From Adiantum capillus-veneris (taxonomy: Eukaryota; Streptophyta; Polypodiopsida; Polypodiales; Pteridaceae), in NCBI GenBank assembly GCA_014529385.2, contig CM043963.1, forward strand, positions 69,334,912-69,398,911: a DNA stretch of 64,000 nt, written 5' to 3'. A program made the position numbers and the translations under genes. Below are positions 26,001-37,300 of this stretch, one piece after another. Under the pieces are notes generated by a model. That model was not told the DNA's origin, did no database searches, and worked only from the letters and a program-made list of their open reading frames with translations. Every line of letters begins with the position of its first letter. Position 1 is the first letter of the stretch.

Positions 26001-29000
26001 TAGGCTCCATCGAAATACATTAAACCCACGATATTTCGTAGATGAGGGGTTTACATTCAAGGTCCACCACTTGTCCAAGCTATTATTGGCTAGTAGCCTG
26101 AGTGGTTTGGTCTCAAGATTCACCACTTTTATTAAGAATATGTGTGTTAAGGTCCACCACTTGTCCAACCTATAAGGCTACATCTTAAAGGTTATTCTTT
26201 CTTACTACTTGGAGTGACCATGATAGGTTTTACATGGGGGTTTGGTTCCAAGGTCCACCACTTGTCCAAGCTAACTCTATTGAAACATAGAGAGAAGCAA
26301 AGGTCCACCACTTGTCTAAGCTAGGGTCCATTGAAACATGGAGAGAAGGATGCTCCACCATTTGTCCAAGGTAGGCTCCATTGAAACATGAGGAGAAGCA
26401 AGGTGCACCATGTCTCCAAGATGCTAGGCTCCATCGAAAAACATTAAACCCACGATATGTCGTAGATGAGGGGTTTACATTCAAGGTCCACCACTTGTCC
26501 AAGCTATTATTGTAGTAGCCTGAGTGTGGTCTCAAGATTCACCACTTTTCCACTCTATGTCATTTATTAAGAATATGCGCGTGTTAAGGTCCACCACTTG
26601 TCCAACTATAAGGCTACATCTTAAAGGTTATTCTTTATTACCACTTGGAGTGACCATGATAGGTTTTACATGGGGGTTTGGTTCCAAGGTCCACCACTTG
26701 TCCAAGCTAGGGTCCATTGAAACAGGAGAGAAGGATGCTCCACCATTTGTCCAAGATAGGCTCCATTGAAACATGACGAGAAGCAAGGTGCACCATGTCT
26801 CCAAGATGCTAGGCTCCATCGAAATACATTAAACCCACGATATTTCGTAGATGAGGGGTTTACATTCAAGGTCCACCACTTGTCCAAGCTATTATTGCTA
26901 GTAGCCTGAGTGGTTTGGTCTCAAGATTCAACCACTTTTATTAAGAATATGTGGGTGTTAAGGTCCACCACTTGTCCAACCTATAAGGCTACATCTTAAA
27001 GGTTATTCTTTCTTACTACTTGGAGTGACCATGATAGGTTTTACATGGGGGTTTGGTTCAAGGTCCACCACTTGTCCAAGCTAACTCTATTGAAACATAG
27101 AGAGAAACAAAGGTCCACCACTTGTCTAAGCTAGGGTCCATTGAAACATGGAGAGAAGGATGCTCCACCATTTGTCCAAGGTAGGCTCCATTGAAACATG
27201 AGGAGAAGCAAGGTGCACCATGTCTCCAAGATGCTAGGCTCCATCGAAAAACATTAAACCCACGATATGTCGTAGATGAGGGGTTTACATTCAAGGTCCA
27301 ACACTTGTCCAAGCTATTATTGTAGTAGCCTGAGTGGTTTGGTCTCAAGATTCACCACTTTTCCACTCTATGTCATTATATTAAGAATATAGCGTGTTAA
27401 GGTCCACCACTTGTCCAACCTATAAGGCTACATCTTAAAGGTTATTCTTTATTACCACTTGGAGTGACCATGATAGGTTTTACATGGGGGTTTGGTTCCA
27501 AGGTCCACCACTTGTCCAAGCTAGGGTCCATTGAAACATGGAGAGAAGGATGCTCCACCATTTGTCCAAGATAGGCTCCATTGAAACATGAGGAGAAGCA
27601 AGGTGCACCATGTCTCCAAGATGCTAGGCTCCCATCAAAATAACATTAAACCCACGATATTTCGTAGATGAGGGTTTACATTCAAGGTCCACCACTTGTC
27701 CAAGCTATTATTGCTAGTAGCCTGAGTGGTTTGGTCTCAAGATTCAACACTTTTATTAAGAATATGTGGTGTTAGGTCCACCACTTGTCCAACCTATAAA
27801 GCTACATCTTAAAGGTTATTCTTTCTTACTACTTGGAGTGACCATGATAGGTTTTTTACATGGGGGTTTGGTTCCAAGGTCCACCACTTGTCCAAGCTAA
27901 CTCTATTGAAACATAGAGAGAAGCAAAGGTCCACCCCTTGTCTAAGCTAGGGTCCATTGAAACATGGAGAGAAGGATGCTCCACCATTTGTCCAAGGAGG
28001 CTCCATTGAAACATGAGAGAATCAAGGTGCACCATGTCTCCAAGATGCTAGGCTCCATCGAAATACATTAAACCCACGATATGTCGTAGATGAGGGTTTA
28101 CATTCAAGGTCCAACACTTGTCCAAGCTATTATTGTAGTAGCCTGAGTGGTTTGGTCTCAAGATTCACCACTTTTCCACTCTATGTCATTATATAAGAAT
28201 ATGCGCGTGTTAAGGTCCACCACTTGTCCAACCTATAAGGCTACATCTTAAAGGTTATTCTTTATTACCACTTGGAGTGACCATGATAGGTTTACATGGG
28301 GGTTTGGTTCCAAGGTCCACCACTTGTCCAAGCTAACTCTATTGAAACATAGAGAGAAACAAAGGTCCACCCCTTGTCCAAGCTAGGGTCCATTGAAACA
28401 TGGAGAGAAGGATGCTCCACCATTTGTCCAAGATAGGCTCCATTGAAACATGACGAGAAGCAAGGTGCACCATGTCTCCAAGATGCTAGCTCCATCGAAA
28501 TACATTAAACCCACGATATTTCGTAGATGAGGGGTTTACATTCAAGGTCCACCACTTGTCCAAGCTATTATTTGCTAGTACCTTGAGTGGTTTGGTCTCA
28601 AGATTCACCACTTTTAAATTAAGAATATGTGGGTGTTAAGGTCCACCACTTGTCCAACCTATAAGGCTACATCTTAAAGGTTATTCTTTCTTACTACTTT
28701 GGAGTGACCATGATAGGTTTTACATGGGGGTTTGGTTTCCAAGGTCCACCACTTGTCCAAGCTAACTCTATGAAACATAGAGAGAAGCAAAGGGTCCACC
28801 CCTTGTCCAAGCTAGGGTCCATTGAAACATGGAGAGAAGGATGCTCCACCATTTGTCCAAGATAGGCTCCATTGAAAAAACATGAGGAGAATCAAGGTGC
28901 ACACCATGTCCAAAGATGCTAGGCTCCATCGAAAAACATAAACCCACGATATGTCGTAGATGAGGGGTTTACATTCAAGGTCCACCACTTGTCCAAGCTA

Positions 29001-30010
29001 TTATTGCTAGTAGCCTGAGTGGTTTGGTCTCAAGATTCACCACTTTTTCCACTCTATGTCATTATATTAAGAATATGCGCGTGTTAAGGTCCACCACTTG
29101 TCCAACTATAAGGCTACATCTTAAAGGTTATTCTTATTACCACTTGGAGTGACCATGATAGGTTTTACATGGGGGTTTGGTTCCAAGGTCCACCACTTGT
29201 CCAAGCTAGGGTCCATTGAAACATGGAGAGAAGGATGCTCCACCATTTGTCCAAGAAAGGCTCCATTGAAACATGACGAGAAGCAAGCTGCACCATGTCT
29301 CCAAGATGCTATGCTCCATCGAAATACATTAAACCACTTGTCCAAGCTATTAGTGCTAGTAGCGTGAGTGGTTTTGTCTCAAGATTCACCACTTTTTCAC
29401 TCTATGTCATTATATTAAGAATATTAGGGTGTTAAGGTCCACCACTTGTCCAGCCTATAAGGCTATATCTTTAAGGTTATTCTTTCTGACCACTTGGAGT
29501 GACCATGATAGGTTTTACATGGGGGTTTGGTTCCAAGGTCCACCACTTGTCCAAGCTAACTCTATTGAATAATAGAGAGAAGCAAAGGTCCACCACTTGT
29601 CCAAGCTAGGGTCCATTGAAACATGGAGAGAAGGAGTCTCCACCATTTGTCCAAGATAGGCTCCATTGAAACATGAAGAGAAGCAAGATGCACGATGTCT
29701 CCAAGATGCTAGGCTCCATCGAAATACATAAAACCCACGATATTTCGTAGATGGGGGTTTACTTTCAAGGTCCACCACTTGTCCAAGCTATTATCGCTAG
29801 TAGCATGGTTTGGTCTCAAGATTCACCGTTTTCCACTCTATGTCATATATGAAGAATATCTGGGTGTTAAGGTCCACCACTTGTCCAACCTATAAGGCTA
29901 TATCTTAAATGGTATTTTTTTTGACCACTTGGAATGTGCATGATAGTTTTACATGGGTTTTGTTCCAAGGTCCACCACTTGTCCAAGCTAGATCTATTAC
30001 ATATATATTA

Positions 30011-30119
30011 TACATACAATATTCCAACTAGATTCCCCTACCTATCAAGTCCAAGTACATGGTGCTCGCTGAAGGTCCACCACTTGTCCAACCTATACTC
30101 TCTTATGTAAGGGAGATCT
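30011..30119. other. Right edge of the satellite
   Basis: The monomer periodicity ends here in AT-rich DNA, with one last clean motif copy at about 30072-30094. Confidence 0.5.
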
Positions 30120-30260
30120 CGCTATAAATTCAAAACCTTCCCGCCTAAATTTAAAATATCCCTCCCAAATCTTAAATATATCCCGCCTAAATTTTAAAAT
30201 ATCCCGCCCAAATTTTAAAATTCAAACTTTTTTATAAAAATTTAAATTTTACTTACATAA
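30120..30260. repeat. AT-rich minisatellite, unit about 25-30 bp
   Basis: About four imperfect tandem copies of a CCCGCCTAAATTTAAAATAT-type unit occur, with variants CCTCCCAAATCTTAAATATA and CCCGCCCAAATTTTAAAATT. It differs from the GGTCCACC family. Confidence 0.7.
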
Positions 30261-30920
30261 ATTTAAAATATTCCACGCGAAATTGATTTTAAATTCAAGT
30301 TACCCACAAAAGATATCATTATAATACCACCTAAATTCAAATATGCAAACCTCAAATCATTATATTGTACATAAATTCAAACAAATTCAAATTAACAAGC
30401 CTAAACTGATATAGTTTGCATAGATATGAATTTATCACACCTAAATTATGTCACCATGTTAGAGAGAGTGGTTAGAGAATTTGAACAAGGTCCACCACTT
30501 GTCCAACCTAGATACATGAAGGATTGAGTGTACAAGGTATTGTTTTGGAGGTCCTTATAGTCCATTGGTCTCAAGGTCCACCACTTGTGGTAAGGTCACC
30601 AAAAAAGTGTATATATTCATCCAAAGAAATACACGTATTATTTGGTCTACATGTCCTATTTAAACCATTTAAGTCCATTAGGTGTATCACTAAACAACAC
30701 TACTATTTTTGAGAACAGAAGTTACAATCATATTCTACAAATGATTAGAGGAAAATCAGCTCAGCATACATCCAGAACTCGCTACAAGAAATCACTGTAA
30801 CAGATCTAGCAAGTAAGTCTTCCATTCAATTTTACTAGTATTACAATGTGTTAGTAATTTGTGATATTTATGTTGTATATATACTATGTGTGCATATCGT
30901 AATTAAGTGTAATTGTGTAT
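30261..30920. other. AT-rich non-coding stretch with a few motif copies
   Basis: The DNA is AT-rich without a gene. Two GGTCCACCACTTGT copies remain at about 30490 and 30575. Confidence 0.4.
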
Positions 30921-31104
30921 CTGCATTATGTATGAGTATTACAATGAAATAACACAAATATACATACATACACATAGATAACACGACGCACACATACATG
31001 AGCATGTATTTTCAAAGAGAGAGATACAAGATACCAGAGATAGAAGATAGAGAGAGAGAGAGATAAATACCTGTTTTTTAGAGAGAGGAGAGAGAAAGAG
31101 AACA
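30921..31104. repeat. Microsatellite-rich stretch (CA/TA and GA runs)
   Basis: Short runs of ACATACATACACA and GAGAGAGAGAG are present. Minus-strand Leu/Ser-rich frames here are low-complexity shadows. Confidence 0.5.
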
Positions 31105-31340
31105 ATTTCACTGTGTTTAATGTATGTGGAAGAGAGGAAGACGATGTATGGGAATATGTGCACTATTTCAAGAAGAGACAACAAAATAACAGATTTCATT
31201 GTGGTTTATTATTTGGAAGTGAGGAAGACGATGTGTGGGAATATGTGCTGTATTTTCAAGAGAGAGACAGCAAGATAACAGATTTCACTGTGGTTATGTA
31301 TGTGGAAGAGAGGAAGACGATGTGTGGGAAATATGTGTAT
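31105..31340. repeat. Minisatellite, about 2.5 copies of a 90-bp unit
   Basis: The unit contains GAGGAAGACGATGTGTGGGA, then AATATGTGC, a TTTCAAGA-GAGACA segment, and AACAGATTTCACTGTGGTT. Copies begin near 31105, 31200 and 31290. The plus-strand frame repeats EEDDVWEYV but has no independent coding support. Confidence 0.7.
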
Positions 31341-31840
31341 GTGTGCGGGGATACTTTATAAACTATTATCTTTGTCTTTTGACGAGAGAGTGTGTGTGCA
31401 AGAAGAGTTACAGAGAATCCATCTTCTCTATAAAGGAGAAGGACAGAGAGTGAGAGAGAGAGTAAATACCTGTTAAGCTTCCTTGAACTCTATCCGTGAG
31501 GTGTGCAATGTCTCCTGAGAAGCTGCCGATCCCTGCCCTTCTGGAAAGCGTTGTGTACGTGCTGTTTCTTTATCTTGGCGCCGCGAAACTTTACAATCCT
31601 GTGCACTCCACCTGTGTTTGTGTACGATGTGTGTTTGCTGCTCGGCCTGCTTTCTTCTTGTGTGCTTGATCGTGAGCGCCTCTGTGTTCCTACTCTTGAT
31701 AGGGTTTAGTAATGCCAACGTATGGCGCTCTGCTTTCTCTGTGTGCGTTGCTCGTGAGCTCTCTGTGTGCCTAATCTTGATAGGGTTTATTAGAATGCCA
31801 CGTATGCTACAAGTCCATGTTTTATCATAGGATTAAAAAA
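31341..31840. other. Non-coding stretch with a short direct duplication
   Basis: Two copies of a block of about 75 bp (CGTGAGCGCCTCTGTGTTCC and CGTGAGCTCTCTGTGTGCCT, each followed by TCTTGATAGGGTTTA) lie at about 31670-31810. This could be leader or promoter sequence for the plus-strand gene at 34315, but no promoter element can be assigned. Confidence 0.35.
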
Positions 31841-31914
31841 AACAAAAGAAATATAAAAAATTAACCAATTCACACGGCCAAAATTAAAGAAATCATGGTT
31901 GAAAACATGAAAAA

Positions 31915-32105
31915 CATCCGGACCCCGCATGGGGCGCTGCCCCAGGACCCCGCCCAGAACAATATCCCAAAATCAACCTCCCAAGCCCCGCCATCGAGAG
32001 CGCTATATTCCACATCCCCATCAAGAGCGCTACCCCCAAACCTCATGTGGAAGCGCTGCCTTGTCACCCCATTGTGGCATTGCCCTAAGACCCCGCATCT
32101 GGAGT
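31915..32105. repeat. GC-rich island with repeated GACCCCGC / GAGCGCT units
   Basis: The block contains GGACCCCGCATGGGGCGCTG, then CCCCAGGACCCCGC and several repeats of AAGAGCGCTA / GAAGCGCTGC. It contains short inverted arms such as GGGGCGCTGCCCC. The strong GC contrast with the flanking AT-rich DNA suggests a separate insertion, but no terminal repeats are visible. Confidence 0.45.
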
Positions 32106-32699
32106 GCTAAATGGGAACATTCTTCATTAGTGAAATTTTGAACATAAATTATATTAGCATATACTTAAATATAATACAAATATTAACATATTAGCTATAC
32201 TACTAATTTACTATAGCAGTTCTAGATTATGTCCCATACTATATTTAAGGTGCCAAAGGTTTGGCCTTATGGTCCTAGATTTAGCCAAGTGGTCAACACA
32301 TATAGGACCAAGTGCACACTGTGCCACAAAACTTGGCCACCACTTCACTTGCCAAAGTTTAAGCCACATGGTCAATCCTAAGTTTCCAATGTTCTTATTA
32401 TGTCACCTTTTGCCTCGTGGAAAACCTAGGCTTGTTTTCACATACTCAGGCACTTCAAGCCACAATAAATTGTCATTACTCTTCGGCAACCCTTTTGTTC
32501 AAGTCTTTGAAAAAACATTGTTTAAGGCCACCCTAAACCATTTTCATTTAGGGGTGTCTAAAACTAGCTTTTTGGCAATTCGAGAAGAAAATGGTCAAAG
32601 TTTTATACTTAGTTTTAACCACTTGACCAATTCAAATATTGGAAAGCAAGATCTTGTAATACTTTTCTTTGGACATCACACATTAAAACTAGGTCCCTC

Positions 32700-33230
32700 A
32701 CTTGTCCAAGCTATGCTCTAATACAATAAAGGGCTTTTGGATTCAAGATGCACCACTTTCCCAACCTTGATTCCATTAAAGAAGCTAGCTCTACTTAGAC
32801 ATTTAATAGCAAGGTCCTGCAGCAGTTCAGATTGAACATTTTCCATGGCAGCTAGGTCCACCACTTATCTAAGCTATGCTCTAATAGAGTAAGGGGGTTT
32901 TGGTTTCAAGATCCACCACTTGTCCAAACTTGATTTGGGAAGCAAGGTCCTATAATAGTTTGCTTTGGACATTCACCATTACAACTAAGTCCACCACTTC
33001 TCCAAGCTATGTTCTAATACACTAAGGAGGTTTTGGTTTCAAGGAGAACCACTTGTACGACTTTGTTTTTGGAAGTAAGGTCTTTACATAGTTCCACCTT
33101 GGACCTTGGACATTGGATACTACAACTAAGCCCACCACTTGTCCAAGATATCCTCTATATATAGCCAAAGGGTTTGGGTTTCAAGATTCACCACTTTTCC
33201 AACCTTTCTTCCATTAAAGAAAGGAGGGGC
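32700..33230. repeat. Dispersed motif repeats 5' of the DUF7869-like gene
   Basis: Degenerate units alternate between AGGTCCACCACTTATCTAAG-type copies and linkers such as CTATGCTCTAATA with GGGTTTTGGTTTCAAG. They belong to the same motif family as the satellite but have different linkers. Confidence 0.7.
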
Positions 33231-34240
33231 ATTATAACTAGGTCCACCACTTGTCCAAGCTATGCTCTGATATAGAAAGGGGATTTTGGTTTCAAGGTCC
33301 ACCACGTGTTCAACCTTGCAAGACTCAAGGGATACTTGGACATTGGAAAGCATAGTCCTATAGTAGTTGATAGGTGGCAGTGGGTATTACAACTAGGTCC
33401 AACCTATGCTCTCATATAGCAAAGAGGCTTTTCTTTCAAGGTCCACCACTTGTCCAACCTTGATTCCATTAAAGAAATGAGGGGCTACGTAAACATTGGC
33501 AAGCAAGGTAGCAAGGTCCTAAGGTGTTTCACCTTGGATATTGGGCATTATAACTAGGTCCACCACTTGTCCAAGCTATGCTCTGATAAAGAAAGGGGAT
33601 TTTCGTTTCAAGGTCCACCATGTGTTCAACCTTTCTAATATAGAAAGGGGATTTTCGTTTCAAGGTCCACCACGTGTTCAACCTTGAAAGACTCAAGGGA
33701 TCCTTGGACTTTGGAAAGCATAGTCCTATAGTAGTTGATAGGTGGCAGTGGGATTTAAACTAGGTCCAACCTTTTTTTGCTATAATATAGCAAGAGGCTT
33801 TGGTTTTCAAGGTCCACCACTTGTCCAACCTTACTTCCATTAAAGAAATGAGGGGTACGTAAACATTGGCAAGCAAGGTAGCAAAGTCCTAAGGTATTTC
33901 ACCTTGGATATTGGGCATTATAACTAGGTCCACCACTTGTCCAAGCTATGCTCTGATATAGAAAGGGGAATTTTGTTTCAAGGTCCACCACGTTGTTCAA
34001 CCTTGAAAGACTCAAGGGATACTTGGACATTGGAAAGCATAGTCCTATAGTAGTTGATTGATAGGTGGCAGTGGGTATTACAACTAGGTCCACCACTTGT
34101 CCAACCTATGCTCTCATATAGCAAAGAGGCTTTGGTTTCAAGGTCCACCACTTGTCCAACCTTGCTTCCATTAATATAGCAAGGAGGATTTGGTCTCAAG
34201 GTTCACCACTTGTCCAACCTATGCAAACCTTTTTCATGTT
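33231..34240. repeat. Second tandem array, three units of about 320-370 bp
   Basis: The landmark CATTATAACTAGGTCCACCA recurs near 33230, 33546 and 33917. Each unit contains GATATAGAAAGGGGATTTT (or a close variant), the variant motif GGTCCACCACGTGTTCAACC, a CAAGGGATACTTGGACATTG block and TAGTTGATAGGTGGCAGTGG. The array ends about 75 bp before the gene start. Confidence 0.75.
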
Positions 34241-34314
34241 GTAGCATAATTTTTTGTTTGAAGAGTATTTTTCTATAACTATGGATTTAACAATGTAATC
34301 TTTTTACTTACAGG

Positions 34315-37300
34315 ATGGACTTCGAATCTGGGGAGAAAGTACATATGATACTTGACAATGAAATCGTTGGTATTGGTTATGTGTGTAGAACAGATCCAGA
34401 TTCCACTTGTGGTGGTACAAAGATAGGGCTAGGAAATGTCTCCATACTAGTGGAGGAATGCTTGAAGGATGTGGTCCTACCTTTTCCTACAATGGATACT
34501 TCATCTCTCCAAGGCTCATTATGGAGTGCTGTTCGATGGTCAAAGCTTCTTTTGCAATCTTTTGTATTAAATGGGAACTCAATTGATCCACACGAAAGCT
34601 ACAATGGTGATGAAGAACATGATCATTCTGATCCTCTAGTTACAGATGCAATACCTATGACAAGCCCAGGATTTGAAGCAATGATTCGAGAGTCTTGGAG
34701 AAATCAGAGGGTCCTTTTAAAAGATGACACAATGATGCAAACCATGAATGAATTTCCACATGATTATGTCAACTTTCAGGAACTTGGTCCTGATTGTGTG
34801 GGTGTGGGTATTGAAAGAGAAAATGCAAGCATTGATGATGTGGTTGAAGTGGGTAGCATCACTTTGCTAAAGTGGCCCATCAAGCAGACAGCAATGTTGA
34901 ATGGGAGCCCATTACAACGCTTTGTTCCTGTTGATGGCATGCATGCTACATATGAGGATGTATCCAACGATGGCAATGTTGGAAAAAAACTTGATGGGAG
35001 TAATGTTGTCCAGTTGTCAAGGAAGAGACGATACACTTTCATGAACAGGACTCAAAAATCAAAAGCAGCAGTAGCTTCGACTTTTTACCTTTCAAACAAA
35101 TCAATTCAAAGGGTATCATGCATTGATTGTTGTGCACAAAAATGCTGCCAATTTGCAGATCGTGATATGGTGACAAGGTTACGACAACAATTTTGGGGAG
35201 AGTCTCAAAAATCACGCACTAATTATGTTTATGATGTTCTTTCTATATGTTATCAGAAAGATGAGAAGTCACGATACCAATTCAGGCTAAATGGCTCTAT
35301 TGTTTGTTGTAGAGCATGGTATGAGCTACATGGAATACCAAAGACATCATTTTATCAATACAAGGAGAACTTTGAAAATGGTGTGTGCCAATATGTACAT
35401 GGGAACACATGTACATTGAGAAGGGGACTTCAACATACTAGTTTAGCGAGAGCACTACTAAATGAGTTTGTGGAAAACAACTCTGAGAAGATGCCACATA
35501 GAAGTAGAACACTGCTAGATGGCTCAAGAGAGACTCAATTGGTGATTCCATCAACATACAAACAAGTGGATATTTTATGTGAAATCAACACGACACTTGA
35601 CCAAATGGGCTATGAGAAGAAGCTATCCCAATCTTCTTTTGGTAGAATTTGGAACAAAGAGTACCCACATGTCACTTTAACAAAGACGAGTGATTTCTCT
35701 AAGTGCAATATTTGTAGCTCAATCAAGGCAAGGTTAGAAGCTAAACCTTCTCTTGAAGAGAGAGCTCTTCTCTTGAGGGAGAGAGAAGTTCACATGGCAC
35801 AACAAAAGAGTTGCAGAAGCCTATATTATGCATGGCGCACGTATTCAGAAACTCAACCACAAAAATATGTATGCATAATCCATGATAAGATGGATCAAAA
35901 GAAGACTGCCATTCCTAGATTACGCATTGTTCCCAAGGGTGTGGATTCAGGATATAATCTGCAGGTGGCATTGATTGGCATGATCACTCATGGACATGGA
36001 GAAGGTCATTACGGACACTTTGTCTTGAATGGTTTGTGGCCAGCTGATCCAAATCTTACAATTGGCTCAATTGCTAATTGTTTACATAAGCTCGAGAGGA
36101 TAGATAAGCATCCTCTTGGTGATCTAGTAACAAATGGACTTCCAAGGAGCAATATTTCACTACTACATGCTTTGAACTCAAGGGATGCTTTGGACTACCA
36201 TAACTTGAGTGATGGAAAAGAGCCCATTGTGCAGTCGTCAGAAATTGCAGAAGAGGAATTGGGGTCAACATTTCGCAGATTGCCAGAGAACTTGTTGCTA
36301 CAATTGGATAATTGTGCAGGGGAAAACAAAAATCGATACTTATTTGCCTATTTGTCAATGCTTGTTGCAAGGGGTGTTTTCAAAACCATCCAGCTGGGAT
36401 TTTTAATGGTTGGGCATACACATGAGGACATAGACGCCATGTTTAGTAGGTTTTCAGAGAAGTTGAGAGTTACACAAACCTATACTTTTCCACATTTGAT
36501 GGATACATTACGAAACAGCTCATCTTCATCTCCAGCTCCATTTTTTCTCACAAAGATCCCCGATTTCAAGCAATATTGTGATGGCTATCTTTGTGATGGA
36601 CAAGACATACTTGTTGGACATTCCAAACCGCTTCAGTTCAAGTTCTTTATGCAGGATGAGACACCAATGATGCAATATAAGGCACATGTAGGTGTATCAA
36701 GTTGGAGTGGAAGTATTCGCCTTTGGAAAACAGACACAGAAGGCAAGCCAATGTTACCACATGGAGATCCACCTCTAGTACAAATGGCGGAGTATGTCAA
36801 GGCCCACGAAGAAGTCATTTTGGGGCTAAAGAACTATATAAAATTTTGGAAAAATTTAGGGAATGGTTCAAGTATTCCGCGATATTATAGACCCGTGATA
36901 GATTATTGGAGTAAGGTAATTGAAGAGATTGGAAAAGCAATCATATCAGAGGGAGTCTTGTATGAAATGTTTTGGCCAAAAACTCAAGAATATTCTCACC
37001 TACAAAGCACTACAATGAATTTGCAACAAGGAGCAGAAAGATTCCTAGGCCTTGAAGAGTTGAACGATCATTTTTGTGGGCCTCAACGAGATAGGCCAAG
37101 GGAAGAGTTTGACCCTATGTCTGATGTGCACCAAGGTGACTTTCTTATGCTTGTTCCGAGTGACACAGAAATCTATCCAGTGTGGCTTGCAATGGCTTTA
37201 TCTGACATTGATAATGAGCCTACATCACCAAACTACAGAAAACTCTTGATTCAATATTGGGCACCTTGCGCGAGAAAAAGTGGGATGACAGATACTCAAG

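Larger units (their letters stand above)
8101..30010. repeat. Satellite array, about 50 monomers of about 430 bp, with higher-order dimers
   Basis: The landmark TTTTACATGGGGGTTTGGTT recurs every 425-442 bp, for example near 12359, 12784, 13224, 13664, 14089 and 14528, and continues to about 29515. Each monomer contains four to five copies of GGTCCACCACTTGTCCAAGC or close variants in one orientation, plus linker blocks (GCTCCATTGAAACATGGAGA and relatives, and a GTCTCCAAGATGCTAGGCTC block). Monomers between about 11.9 and 28.7 kb are nearly identical. Those at 8.1-11.8 kb and after 29.3 kb are more diverged. Two monomer types mostly alternate. Reverse-strand 90-aa frames recur in many monomers, but frequent indels break them, so they are not counted as genes. 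Centromeric or heterochromatic function is possible but not shown. Confidence 0.93.

Noticed and set aside
8185-29778. Dozens of 60-100-aa minus-strand frames with LDKWWTL / SLHVSM repeats
   Set aside because: They are the translation of the satellite monomer. Many copies are broken by single-base indels, there is no splice or start context, and the motif is equally repeated outside any frame.
8101-30010. CRISPR-like look: a 20-bp repeat at fairly regular spacing
   Set aside because: The spacers are themselves repeated, spacing varies, no cas genes are present and the genome is eukaryotic.
32269-32721. 150-aa plus-strand frame
   Set aside because: It overlaps degenerate motif repeats and shows no domain or coding character.
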